The notes beneath the pieces were generated by a model. It did not search any database and was not told the origin of the DNA. It saw only the letters and a program-made list of their open reading frames with translations. From Streptomyces asoensis (lineage in GTDB: Bacteria; Actinomycetota; Actinomycetes; Streptomycetales; Streptomycetaceae), in assembly GCF_013085465.1 (NCBI RefSeq), contig NZ_CP049838.1, positions 6,138,001 through 6,202,000 on the forward strand: a DNA stretch of 64,000 nt. Direction: 5' to 3'. Position 1 is the first letter of the stretch; every line of letters starts with the position of its first letter. The position numbers and the translations under genes were made by a program. Positions 16,505 through 24,841 of this stretch are shown here, in pieces.

Positions 16505-17683
16505 TCAGTACTTCCCGCCCGCCACCGCCGGTGCCCCGCCCCGGGGCCCGTACGGCGCGTGCTCCAGCCATGAGCCGCACGAGGGCAGCACGGGCGCGAG
16601 GGCCGCCGCCGCGCGCTGCCTGAGACGTACGGTCCGGCGCCGTGGCCGCAGATGCTCCAGGGCCAGTCCGGCCGCCTCGCTGTTGAACAGCCCCGCGGCC
16701 CGCCGTACGTCCGCGAACGCGGCCACCGCCTCCGGCGTTCCGGCGGCCACGGCCTGCGCGGCCGCCGCCGCGTCGGCGATCCCGCTGTTCATGCCGCGCG
16801 CCCCGAACGGCGGGAACAGATGCGCGGCCTCGCCGACGAGCAGCACCCGCCCGTGCGGGTCCGTGAAGGAGGCCGCGACCTTGCGCAGGAAGCGGTACGT
16901 CGACACCCACAGGATCCGGTCGGCGTACCCGTCGCCCACCACCCCGGGCAGCCACTCCCGCACGGCGTCCTCGGTGCCGAAGGCCTCCTCCGGGTCGTCG
17001 TCGCGGCACTGGAGGTCCACCTGGAAGCCGCCGGTGAACGGCACCCGCATCACACTGCGGCCCCCGACGCCCGGATGCTCGTAGTGGAAGACCCGCTCCA
17101 GCGGCAGCTCGGCGTCCGGCACGTCCGCCACGTCGACGACGACATGGAAGCCCTCGCCGCGCACGCCCTCCATGGGGATGCCCAGCTCGCCCCGGACGGT
17201 CGAGCGGGCGCCGTCGGCGGCGACGACGTACCCGGCGTCCCACTCCCGGCCGTCCTCGCCGACAAGCGTGACACCCGACCCGGACGTGCGGACGCCCCTG
17301 ATCCGCGCGGCCCACACGAAGTCCACCCCCGCCCGCTCGCACGCGGCGCGCAGGAAGCGCTCGGTGTCCAGCTGGCGCAGGCTCGTGAACGGCGGCAGCC
17401 CGGACGGGGGCGGGAAGGTGCGCGCATACACCTCGCGGCCCCGGTAGAGGGTGCGCCGGGTGTGCCAGGTCCGGCCGTACGCCGTGATCTCGGCGGCCAG
17501 GCCCGGCGACATCCCGTCGAGCAGCCGCAGGGTCTCCCGGTGCACGAACAGGGCCCGGCTGCCCGGCCGTTCACGGCCGGCGGGGTCCGCCTCCAGGAGC
17601 ACGACCGGCAGCCCGTGCGCGCGCAGGGCCAGCGCGGCCGACAGGCCGACCGGACCCGCGCCCACCACGATCACGGGGTTCAC
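16505..17683 (-). CDS. FAD-dependent aromatic monooxygenase (group A hydroxylase)
   Basis: The 392-residue flavoprotein has all three group A hydroxylase motifs: GAGPVG near the N-terminus, DGARST in the middle, and a GEAAHLFPPFGARGMNSG segment (GD motif, with Glu for the usual Asp). These enzymes hydroxylate phenols or aminobenzoates ortho or para to a hydroxyl or amino group with NAD(P)H and O2, sometimes with loss of a carboxyl. In this operon the natural candidate substrate is 4-aminobenzoate or a ligase product of it. The GTG start overlaps the previous ligase stop as GTGA. Specificity is inference. Confidence 0.85.
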   Translation of the reverse strand: MNPVIVVGAGPVGLSAALALRAHGLPVVLLEADPAGRERPGSRALFVHRETLRLLDGMSPGLAAEITAYGRTWHTRRTLYRGREVYARTFPPPSGLPPFTSLRQLDTERFLRAACERAGVDFVWAARIRGVRTSGSGVTLVGEDGREWDAGYVVAADGARSTVRGELGIPMEGVRGEGFHVVVDVADVPDAELPLERVFHYEHPGVGGRSVMRVPFTGGFQVDLQCRDDDPEEAFGTEDAVREWLPGVVGDGYADRILWVSTYRFLRKVAASFTDPHGRVLLVGEAAHLFPPFGARGMNSGIADAAAAAQAVAAGTPEAVAAFADVRRAAGLFNSEAAGLALEHLRPRRRTVRLRQRAAAALAPVLPSCGSWLEHAPYGPRGGAPAVAGGKY

Positions 17684-19254
17684 GCGCGCACGCTCGCTCG
17701 CGTCTCCGTCAGCATCCGGGTGATCTCCACCCGCTTCACCTTCCAGGTCGCCGTCATCGGCAGCTCCTCGAACCGCCACTGGCGCGGCTCGGCCATCGCG
17801 GGCAGATCGGCGGTCGCCTCCCGCCAGCGCTCCGGGTCGAGCGGCTGTTCGTCCCGTACGCACACCACCGGCACCGGCTCACGGTCCGCGCCGGCCACGA
17901 TCACCACCTCGCGGAGCTCCTCCAGCCGCTCCATCAGCGCGTCCTCGACCGCCAGGTTGCTGTGCACGGCGTCGATCCGGTCGACCTCCCGGTCGATCAG
18001 ATGCAGCGCGCCCAGGCGGCTCATGTATCCCATGTCGCCCATCTGCCACCAACCGCCGTCGAGTTGACGCTCGTACTGCGCCGGCGCGCCGAGGTAGGTG
18101 AGGATGCGCCCTCTGGTGCGGGCCTCGATCCGCCCGGGAGTGCCGGGCGCGACCGGCCTGCCGTCGGGGTCCGCGACCCGGACCCGGGTGAAGCCGGGGA
18201 TCCCGATCCCCACCCGCCGCCCGTCCGCCCGCTCCACGCTGCGCCGGGTGAACCACTGGAACGCGACGGGCCCGGTCTCGCTCTGCCCGTACAGCTGGAT
18301 CAGCCACGGCGCACGCCGACGCGAGGCGCCCAGCAGCCGCCGTACGGTGCGCGGATGGATCGCGTCGAAGGTGGAGCCGTACGACTTCACCCGGGACAGC
18401 GGAGCTCCGGGCGCGTCCGCCAACTCCTCCCACAGCACGAAGGTGTTGGGGTGGGTCTCGACGATGCCGGGGCGGTGCCGGGCCAGCAGCGGTCCCACAC
18501 TCGCCGGCTCCGGGTCGGTGATCAGCACCAGCGGGCTGCCGAAGTGCAGCAGGACGCCGAGCAGATGGTAGAAGCGCGAGTGCACGAACGACATGTGCAG
18601 CGCGGCGGTCTCGCCCCGGGTGGGCCAGCCCATCGCCTTCTGCGGCACCAGCCGGTTCCACATGGTGTTCGGGCAGTGCACGGCCAGCTTGGGGACGCCG
18701 GTGGTGCCCGAGCTGTGGGTGATCAGGGCGGGCTCCCGGGGGTGCAGCCGTACGGGAGCGGGCGGCTCGGCGCCGGCGTACTCGGCCAGGGGTTCGGCGC
18801 CGGGCGCGTCGTCGACGGAGAGGGTCCGGCGCACCCGCGCGGCGATGCCGGCGTCCTTCAGCGGCCCGTCCAGCTTGGCCCGGTCGGTGATCAGCCAGGG
18901 CTGCCGCAGCCGTTCGAGCAGCTGCCCGACGACCGGGGCGGCCAGACCGGGGGAGAGCAGCACGGGGACCGCGCCGATCCGGGAGACCGCGCAGGTCAGC
19001 AGCACGATGTCGACGTTGTCCGTCTTGTGTACGACCACCTGCTCCGAGGGCCGTACCCCGGCCGCCCACAGCCGGCCCGACAACTCCTCGACCACGTCGG
19101 CCAGGACCCGGTAGTCGAGGTCGACCCCGAGGGAGGGGTGCGTGTCCAGCGGCCGGTCCAGCGTGACGAAGACGGCTCCGTGCCGGTCGGCCGCCCGCCG
19201 GAACAACGGACCCAGGTAGAACCCGCGGTCGGCGAGCAGGGGTTGCTGCGACAT
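17680..19254 (-). CDS. Acyl/aryl-adenylating ligase (AMP-binding superfamily)
   Basis: The 524-residue protein is an ANL-superfamily adenylate-forming enzyme. It has the P-loop THSSGTTGVPKL, the YGQSETG motif, the hinge-Asp region (WQMGDMGY) and a C-terminal catalytic Lys region (TATWKVKR). It would activate a carboxylic acid as acyl-AMP, then transfer it to CoA or another acceptor. ATG 19254 is preferred because GAGAGGAA lies 7 bases before it; a GTG at 19275 is the upstream alternative. It lies between a benzoate-CoA-ligase-like gene (102-base gap with a degenerate hexamer repeat) and the monooxygenase (GTGA overlap). Substrate unknown. Confidence 0.85.
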   Translation of the reverse strand: MSQQPLLADRGFYLGPLFRRAADRHGAVFVTLDRPLDTHPSLGVDLDYRVLADVVEELSGRLWAAGVRPSEQVVVHKTDNVDIVLLTCAVSRIGAVPVLLSPGLAAPVVGQLLERLRQPWLITDRAKLDGPLKDAGIAARVRRTLSVDDAPGAEPLAEYAGAEPPAPVRLHPREPALITHSSGTTGVPKLAVHCPNTMWNRLVPQKAMGWPTRGETAALHMSFVHSRFYHLLGVLLHFGSPLVLITDPEPASVGPLLARHRPGIVETHPNTFVLWEELADAPGAPLSRVKSYGSTFDAIHPRTVRRLLGASRRRAPWLIQLYGQSETGPVAFQWFTRRSVERADGRRVGIGIPGFTRVRVADPDGRPVAPGTPGRIEARTRGRILTYLGAPAQYERQLDGGWWQMGDMGYMSRLGALHLIDREVDRIDAVHSNLAVEDALMERLEELREVVIVAGADREPVPVVCVRDEQPLDPERWREATADLPAMAEPRQWRFEELPMTATWKVKRVEITRMLTETRASVRA

Positions 19255-19261
19255 GTGGCTG

Positions 19262-19356
19262 TTCCTCTCAGACACGGACTTCGGACACGGACACGGACAC
19301 GGTCACGGTCACGGACGCGGTCACGGACAGGGACGGGGACGGGGAGACGGCCACGG
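19262..19356 (-). repeat. Degenerate hexanucleotide repeat between the two ligase genes
   Basis: The gap between the ligase genes is built of drifting GTGACC/GTGTCC hexamers (plus-strand sense GGTCAC/GGACAC), about 15 units. In one frame it reads as alternating Val-Thr/Val-Ser, so it may be a decayed C-terminal tail of the upstream ligase or a slippage-generated spacer. No ribosome site other than the one at the following gene is seen in it. Confidence 0.7.
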
Positions 19357-20967
19357 TCACCACGCCCCCTGGCGCACCAGATGCCGACGGAGCTTTCCGG
19401 TGGAAGTACGGGGCAGCGACGCGACGAAGCTGACACTCCGCGGCACCTTGAACGCGGCGAGCCGCTCCCGCGCGAGCGCGACGAGCTCGGCCTCCAGCCG
19501 GGCGAGCCCGGCGGAGGAGGCGGGGGTGGTCGGGACGACGAAGGCGCGCAGGCGGGTGCGGCCCTGCCCGTCCGGGACGGCGGCGACCGCGACCTCGCGG
19601 ACCGCCGGGTGGGTGCGCAGAGCGGCCTCCACCTCCAGCGGGGAGACGGTGATCCCGCCGACCATCTCCATGTCGTCGGTGCGGCCCAGGTGCCGATAGG
19701 CGCCGTCCGGTTCGCGGCGCGCCCGGTCGTGGGTGGCCAGCCAGCCGCCGACCAGCGTGCGCCGCGTCTCCTCGGGACGGTTCAGGTAACCGGGCGTCAC
19801 CGTCGGCCCGCGCACCCACAACTCACCTTCCGTACCGTCCGGAACGGGCCGCCCGGCACGGTCGCGCAGCTCCACCTCGAACCCCGGCACGGGACGCCCG
19901 ACGGTGCCCGGATGGTCGTGGCCGAGGCTGTTGGCGCAGAAGGCGTGACCGGCCTCGGTCGAGCCGATCTGCTCCAGCACGGGCGCGCCGAGCAGCTCGG
20001 TGATCTGCCCGCCGAGCCCGTCCGGCAGGCCCTCGCCGGCCGACACCGCGGCGCGCACCGAGGCGAAACAGGCCGCGTGGCCGCTGCCCCGGTCGGCGAC
20101 CAGCGCCGCGTACGCCGAGGGCACGGAGTAGAGCAGGCTCACCCGGTGCCGCGCGACGAGTTCGTCGACGGCTGCGGGCGTCGGACGCCGGTCCACCAGG
20201 ACGGCGCTGGAGCCGGAGAAGAGCGGGAAGACGAACGCGTTGCCGAAGCCGTACGCGAAGTACAGCTTCGACACCGAGAGGGTGACGTCCTCCTCGGTGA
20301 TCCCGAGCAGCCGCCGGCCGATGAGGTCGTGGTACGTCCCCGGGTCGCCGTGCGTGTGCACGACGCCCTTCGGGCGGCCCGTGGTGCCGGAGGTGTACTG
20401 CACGTACAGCGGCGTCCGCGCGTCCACCAGGTGGGCGGTGGCCGGCTCGGTGGCGGTGGCGAGCGCGAGGAACTGGTCGGCGCCGAGGCGCGCCCGGTCC
20501 GGGAAACGGTCCTCGAGACCCGGCCCGGTCACACACAGCGCGGCGTCGACGTCCTCGGCCATGAACGCGTGCTCGGACGCGGGCAGTTCGGGATTGACCA
20601 GAACGGCCACGGCCCCGAGCCGGGCGACGCCGAGGAAGGCCGCGACCCACGCGATCCCGTCGGGCAGCGCCAGCAGCACCCGGTCGCCGGCCCGCACCCC
20701 GCGCTCCGCGAGCACCCCGGCCGCGCGCGCCCCCAGCGCGTGCACCTCACCGTGGGTCCACACCTGGTGCCCCTGATGAAACGCGGCCCGCCCGCCCCAC
20801 CCACTCCGCTCGGCGAGCGCGGCGAGATCCGCCGCGAGATTCCCGACACCGACGGCCACCCCCCGGCCACCGGAGCCACCGGAGCCACCGGAGCCACCGG
20901 AGCCACCGGAGCCACCGGACGACCATGTCGCGGGCTGCGAAGTCGTCGTCGACGGCGGGGGCGTCAT
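19357..20967 (-). CDS. Benzoate-CoA-ligase-like enzyme
   Basis: The 536-residue ANL ligase has YTSGTTGRPKGVVHTH, the IGSTEAGH motif, the GRTDDMEMVGGITVSPLEVE hinge and the catalytic Lys in STGKLRR. The VSKLYFAYGFGNAFVFPL segment is typical of benzoate- and aminobenzoate-CoA ligases. It would make an (amino)benzoyl-CoA or aminobenzoyl-AMP. The start is an ATGA overlap with the fused aminodeoxychorismate synthase, a strong sign that 4-aminobenzoate is the substrate. An N-terminal (Gly-Gly-Ser)5 linker, encoded by a 9-base tandem repeat, precedes the domain and could vary in length between strains. Confidence 0.86.
   Translation of the reverse strand: MTPPPSTTTSQPATWSSGGSGGSGGSGGSGGSGGRGVAVGVGNLAADLAALAERSGWGGRAAFHQGHQVWTHGEVHALGARAAGVLAERGVRAGDRVLLALPDGIAWVAAFLGVARLGAVAVLVNPELPASEHAFMAEDVDAALCVTGPGLEDRFPDRARLGADQFLALATATEPATAHLVDARTPLYVQYTSGTTGRPKGVVHTHGDPGTYHDLIGRRLLGITEEDVTLSVSKLYFAYGFGNAFVFPLFSGSSAVLVDRRPTPAAVDELVARHRVSLLYSVPSAYAALVADRGSGHAACFASVRAAVSAGEGLPDGLGGQITELLGAPVLEQIGSTEAGHAFCANSLGHDHPGTVGRPVPGFEVELRDRAGRPVPDGTEGELWVRGPTVTPGYLNRPEETRRTLVGGWLATHDRARREPDGAYRHLGRTDDMEMVGGITVSPLEVEAALRTHPAVREVAVAAVPDGQGRTRLRAFVVPTTPASSAGLARLEAELVALARERLAAFKVPRSVSFVASLPRTSTGKLRRHLVRQGAW
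20868..20919. repeat. 9-base tandem repeat encoding a Gly-Gly-Ser linker
   Basis: GGAGCCACC repeats about five to six times without mismatch. On the coding strand it reads as Gly-Gly-Ser units at residues about 18-33 of the benzoate-CoA-ligase-like protein, just before its folded domain. Confidence 0.85.
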
Positions 20968-23234
20968 CGGGTGGCCCCCTTCGCGGTGGCCGGGCCGGGG
21001 TCGGGGGTGGTGACCCGGGAGCGGCCCGCGCCCGCCCGCGCCTCGGCCGATTCCGGCTCCCGCTCCCCGGGCGCCCGGGTCAGCGCCGCGCCGTGCTCCC
21101 GCAGTGCCCGCATCTGCGCGGCCGTCTTCAGCAGCATCTCGTCGTACTCCGCGACCGGATCGGAGTCCAGGACGATCGCGCCCCCGGCCCCCATCCGCAT
21201 CAGGCCGTCGGCCAGGACCGCCGTGCGGATGACGATGTTGAGGTCCGCGCCGCCGCTGCACCCCAGATAGCCGAGGGCGCCCGCGTACACGCCCCGCGCC
21301 TCGGTCTCGAGACCGTCGATGATCTCCAGCGTGCGCTGCTTCGGTGCCCCCGTCATCGAACCGCCGGGGAAGCAGGCGCGCACGCAGTCCACCGCGTCGG
21401 TGTCCTCGCGCAGCCGGCCCTCGACGGTGGAGACGAGCTGGTGCACGGTGGCGTACGTCTCGGTGGCCATGAGCCGGGAGACCCGCACGGTCCCGGTCCG
21501 GCAGACCCGCCCCAGGTCGTTGCGGAGCAGGTCGACGATCATCAGGTTCTCGGCGCGGGTCTTGGCGTCCGCCGCCAGCGCGTCCCTGAGCCGGGCGTCC
21601 TCCAGCGGACCGGCGCCGCGCGGCGCGGTCCCCTTGATGGGCTTGGCCTCGGCGACGCCGTCCCGGGTGATCCGCAGGAACCGTTCGGGCGAGGAGCCGA
21701 CCACGTCGAGGTCGCCGAATCTCAGGAAGGCCGCGTACGGCGCGGGGTTGACCCGGCGCAGCGCCCGGTAGAAGCCGTACGCGTCGTCCGGAGCGGGTAA
21801 CACGGCGGCGTCGGTCAGGCAGATCTCGTAACTGGTGCCCGCGGCGAGCTCGCGCCGGCAGGCCGCGATGTCCGCGAGGTACGTCGCCCGGTCCCGCACC
21901 AGCCAGGGCTCGACGTCACCGACACCCGGATCACCGCTCCCGAGCCCCGCGCCGCTCACCCCGACGGCACCGACCGCACCGTCCGCCGGGCCGTCCGTCT
22001 CGGCGGGCAGGGAGGTGAGCCGGGCCAGCGTGGTCTCGAGCCAGTCGCTGGCCTCGCGGGTGGCCTGAGGGGTGTCCTCCGCCAGACAGACCGCGTAGGT
22101 GAAGCCCTTCTCGTGGTCCACCGCGATCAGCCGGTCGGCGAACAGCCAGCAGGCGTCCGGGGTGGTGGAGCGATGCCGGTTCGGGGAGCCGCAGTCGGCC
22201 TTCGTCTCGTAGCCGAAGTAGCCGACATAGCCGCCGGTGAAGTCGAAGGGGAGCCCGGTGGCGTCCACCCGACGGTTCGCCAGCTGCCGCTTGAGATAGT
22301 CGAAGACGCTCGCCCGGACCTTGCGCGTCGGCCGCCCCGCCCGCTCGATCTCGCAGCGGCCGGCCTCGACGTCGTACCGGACGAACTCGGCGAGCGGACC
22401 GCTGTCGTCGCCGAAGAACGAGAAGCGGGAGAGTCCCCGCTCGACCCGGGAGCTGTCCAGCCAGAACGCCCGCGGCGACTCGGAGTACAGCCGAGTGAAG
22501 GCGGCCTCCGCGTCGATCGCCTCGGCGATACGGCGGGTGTGCAGCCGATGGGCGGGGCCGTCGGCCCGGCGCGGGCGGGGGACGGTCACCGCGGGGCGCG
22601 GCATCGCCGCCGCGGCCGGCGTGACCGCGGTGTTCTTCGTGCGCGGCTTGCGGGCCCGCTCGGCCGTCAGGTTCCGGAAGTTGACGAGCATCCGGTGGCC
22701 GTACTCGGTGAGCACCGACTCCGGGTGGAACTGCACGCCCCACAGGGGCCGTTGGCGGTGCCGCAGCCCCATCAGGACGCCGTCCTCCGCCCAGGCGGTC
22801 GGCTCCAGGGAGTCGGGCAGCGGCTCGCGTACGGACAGCGAGTGGTAGCGGACCGCGGTGAAGTTCTGCGGCAGTCCCTGGAACAGGTCCCGTCCGTCGT
22901 GGCGGACGGCCGACAGATGCCCGTGCCGCGGCTCCGGGGCGGGCGCCACCCGGCCGCCCTCCCCGTGCGCGATGCCCTGGTGGCCGAGGCAGACCCCGAG
23001 CACCGGCACCGGGGACTCGGCGAGCACCCTGGCGCTGATGCCGAAGTCCCGGGCCTTCGACGGATGCCCGGGTCCCGGCGACACCACCACGTTGTCGAAG
23101 GCGGAGATATCGGGAACGGCGTCCGCGGGGGCGTCATTGAGGATCACCACCGGCTCCTCGCCGTTGACCTCGGCGATCAGCTGGAACAGGTTGTACGTGT
23201 ACGAGTCGTAATTGTCGATGAGCAGGGTCTTCAC
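20964..23234 (-). CDS. pabAB: Fused aminodeoxychorismate synthase (PabA-PabB)
   Basis: The 756-residue fusion converts chorismate and glutamine to 4-amino-4-deoxychorismate, the precursor of 4-aminobenzoate. The N-terminal glutamine amidotransferase has the PGPGHP loop, nucleophile Cys82 in GVCLGHQ, and His170/Glu172 in FHPES. The C-terminal synthase has the PIKGT motif with Lys534, which marks aminodeoxychorismate synthases rather than anthranilate synthases. The GTG start follows a perfect AAGGAGGT. Fused forms are typical of antibiotic pathways (candicidin, chloramphenicol), while folate synthesis often uses separate genes. Leu479 is encoded by TTA (21798-21800), so translation should need the bldA tRNA. 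Confidence 0.94.
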   Translation of the reverse strand: MKTLLIDNYDSYTYNLFQLIAEVNGEEPVVILNDAPADAVPDISAFDNVVVSPGPGHPSKARDFGISARVLAESPVPVLGVCLGHQGIAHGEGGRVAPAPEPRHGHLSAVRHDGRDLFQGLPQNFTAVRYHSLSVREPLPDSLEPTAWAEDGVLMGLRHRQRPLWGVQFHPESVLTEYGHRMLVNFRNLTAERARKPRTKNTAVTPAAAAMPRPAVTVPRPRRADGPAHRLHTRRIAEAIDAEAAFTRLYSESPRAFWLDSSRVERGLSRFSFFGDDSGPLAEFVRYDVEAGRCEIERAGRPTRKVRASVFDYLKRQLANRRVDATGLPFDFTGGYVGYFGYETKADCGSPNRHRSTTPDACWLFADRLIAVDHEKGFTYAVCLAEDTPQATREASDWLETTLARLTSLPAETDGPADGAVGAVGVSGAGLGSGDPGVGDVEPWLVRDRATYLADIAACRRELAAGTSYEICLTDAAVLPAPDDAYGFYRALRRVNPAPYAAFLRFGDLDVVGSSPERFLRITRDGVAEAKPIKGTAPRGAGPLEDARLRDALAADAKTRAENLMIVDLLRNDLGRVCRTGTVRVSRLMATETYATVHQLVSTVEGRLREDTDAVDCVRACFPGGSMTGAPKQRTLEIIDGLETEARGVYAGALGYLGCSGGADLNIVIRTAVLADGLMRMGAGGAIVLDSDPVAEYDEMLLKTAAQMRALREHGAALTRAPGEREPESAEARAGAGRSRVTTPDPGPATAKGATR

Positions 23235-23265
23235 CCGCCCACCTCCTTGGGGTCGTTCTCGCGTG

Positions 23266-23895
23266 CTACGCGGTCCGTCTTTTATGCCGTCCGCGAAGCG
23301 CCTGGAGCGGTGGATACAGCCATTTCTTGAAGAAACGCTGAAGGCGAGGCATGAGAATCCAGGTGACAAGGGCCGTCACGCACAGGCAGAGCAGTAGCGT
23401 ACGAATGAACGGATTGAGGTCACCGAGATAGGGAAGCACGATCAGATTGAAGAGGAGCACGGGCGGGAAAACCGCGCTCATATTCACGAACCATAACTTC
23501 CATTTCGACGGCGGGGCCGGCGCCTTGGGTGCGGCGGTCTGGGAGTCGAACCAGGCCTTGGAGCCCCGCACGCTTCTGCGGTCCGTCTGCCGGGCGATGC
23601 CCAGCGCCCGGTCGTCCCACTCCACCCGGGCGGCCGAGTCTTCCCAGGCCCGGGCCGTGCTTTCGGTCGCGAAGCGATAGACCACATGCCACTCCGCCTC
23701 TCCATCGACAAGTACACCGCCCCCCAGGAAGCCGGGTTGCCGTGCGCTCGCGCCCAGCATGGCCCACCCCCAGGAGTGGAAGTCGGCCTCGCGGCCCGGC
23801 ACCACGCGATATGCGGCGGTGACGGTGACGGGATTACTGGTCACACCGTCGAGTACGCAGGGGAGAGCGCTTGCGTTCACAGGTTCTTCAAACAT
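23266..23895 (-). CDS. ABM-fold (antibiotic biosynthesis monooxygenase-like) protein with two C-terminal membrane segments
   Basis: The 209-residue protein has an N-terminal ABM ferredoxin-like domain (about 20-110; TVTAAYRVVPGREADFHSWG). Two membrane segments follow (about 135-155 and 162-182) and a basic cytoplasmic tail (RGRHKRR). ABM domains act as cofactorless oxygenases in polyketide pathways, but the membrane-linked form has no assigned reaction. Leu134 is encoded by TTA (23494-23496), so bldA control is expected. Its base composition is visibly less GC-rich than its neighbours. It is 31 bases before pabAB and probably first in the operon. No ribosome site precedes the ATG, while two 10-base repeats abut it. 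Confidence 0.8.
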   Translation of the reverse strand: MFEEPVNASALPCVLDGVTSNPVTVTAAYRVVPGREADFHSWGWAMLGASARQPGFLGGGVLVDGEAEWHVVYRFATESTARAWEDSAARVEWDDRALGIARQTDRRSVRGSKAWFDSQTAAPKAPAPPSKWKLWFVNMSAVFPPVLLFNLIVLPYLGDLNPFIRTLLLCLCVTALVTWILMPRLQRFFKKWLYPPLQALRGRHKRRTA

Positions 23896-23896
23896 C

Positions 23897-23916
23897 TACA
23901 ACTGTCTACCACTGTC
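23897..23916 (-). repeat. Tandem 10-base repeat abutting the start of the ABM gene
   Basis: TACAACTGTC and TACCACTGTC (plus-strand sense) stand head to tail one helical turn apart, immediately upstream of the ABM-protein start in the divergent promoter region of the cluster. This layout fits a cooperative activator such as a SARP, but none is encoded nearby. Nine of ten bases match. Confidence 0.5.
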
Positions 23917-24061
23917 CGGAACGCGGCTTTTAATCGCCTTTTCGGCGGTCTTGACTCCTTCTGTCGAGCGGTACTGCCGGTAACTTTTCCGGGATTCCTG
24001 GAAGCGCTTGCCGGTAAGTCGAGAGAAGTGCACGATCGATTTTCCGGAACGAAGGAGAACC

Positions 24062-24841
24062 ATGTCCAGGTACGACTGGAATCTGACTCACGAGGGAATC
24101 GAGCGGGCCCGGTCCGCAATAGAGCCGGTCCGAAAAGAAGTGACCGCCCATCCGATCTACCAGCGGATAAGCAGCCGGGAACACATGGCGACGTTCATGG
24201 CGCACCACGTGTTCGCGGTATGGGATTTCATGTCCCTGCTCAAGTCGCTCCAGCGCGACCTCACCTGCGTCGACGTCCCCTGGGTGCCGCGCGGCTCGGA
24301 GGTGAGCCGACGGCTCATCAACGACATCGTGCTGGTCGAGGAGAGCGACGAGCTGAACGGCGGCTTCACCAGCCACTTCGAGCTGTACCGGGCCGGCATG
24401 GCCGAGGCGGACGCCGACACCAGCCGGATCGACACCTTCCTCGCGCTGGTCGGCGAGGGCCACGACGTGCCGTCGGCGCTGCGGGCCGCCCAGGTCCCCG
24501 CCCCCGCCGCCGAGTTCGTGCGCACGACCTTCCAGATCATCGCCGACCGGCCCCTGCACTGCCGGGCCGCCGCCTTCGCCTTCTCCCGGGAGGACCTCAT
24601 CCCGGACATGTTCGACCAGGTGATCAAGAAGGAGGGCACCGACCGGTTCCCGCTCTTCTGCGACTACCTGGCCCGCCACATCGAGGTGGACGGCGAGGAG
24701 CACACCCCCATGGCCATGCAGATGGTCGCCGACCTGTGCGGCACGGACGACACGCGCTGGCAGGAGGCCGTCGAGACGGCCACCCTCGCGCTGGAGGCGA
24801 GGACCCGCCTGTGGGACGGCATCACGGAGGCGATGGCCTGA
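24062..24841 (+). CDS. DUF3050 protein, heme-oxygenase-like fold
   Basis: The 259-residue protein matches the DUF3050 family, recognised by [15 protein letters not shown] (47-61), LVEESDE (91-97), [10 protein letters not shown] and [10 protein letters not shown] (205-214). The helix pattern resembles heme-oxygenase-like proteins, a fold that includes di-iron oxygenases. His206, Asp210 and His214 are spaced like metal ligands, as are Glu93/Glu94 and His105. The reaction is unknown. The ATG follows AAGGAG. It is divergent from the aminobenzoate operon across 166 bases, so it probably belongs to the same pathway, perhaps oxidising the amino or ring position. Its end overlaps the convergent EamA gene by 20 bases. 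Confidence 0.82.
   Translation: MSRYDWNLTHEGIERARSAIEPVRKEVTAHPIYQRISSREHMATFMAHHVFAVWDFMSLLKSLQRDLTCVDVPWVPRGSEVSRRLINDIVLVEESDELNGGFTSHFELYRAGMAEADADTSRIDTFLALVGEGHDVPSALRAAQVPAPAAEFVRTTFQIIADRPLHCRAAAFAFSREDLIPDMFDQVIKKEGTDRFPLFCDYLARHIEVDGEEHTPMAMQMVADLCGTDDTRWQEAVETATLALEARTRLWDGITEAMA

Noticed and set aside
17962..21270. 1102-residue plus-strand open frame opposite the ligase genes
   Set aside because: It is antisense to two complete ligases with all their motifs, and its own translation is compositionally biased with no recognisable fold.
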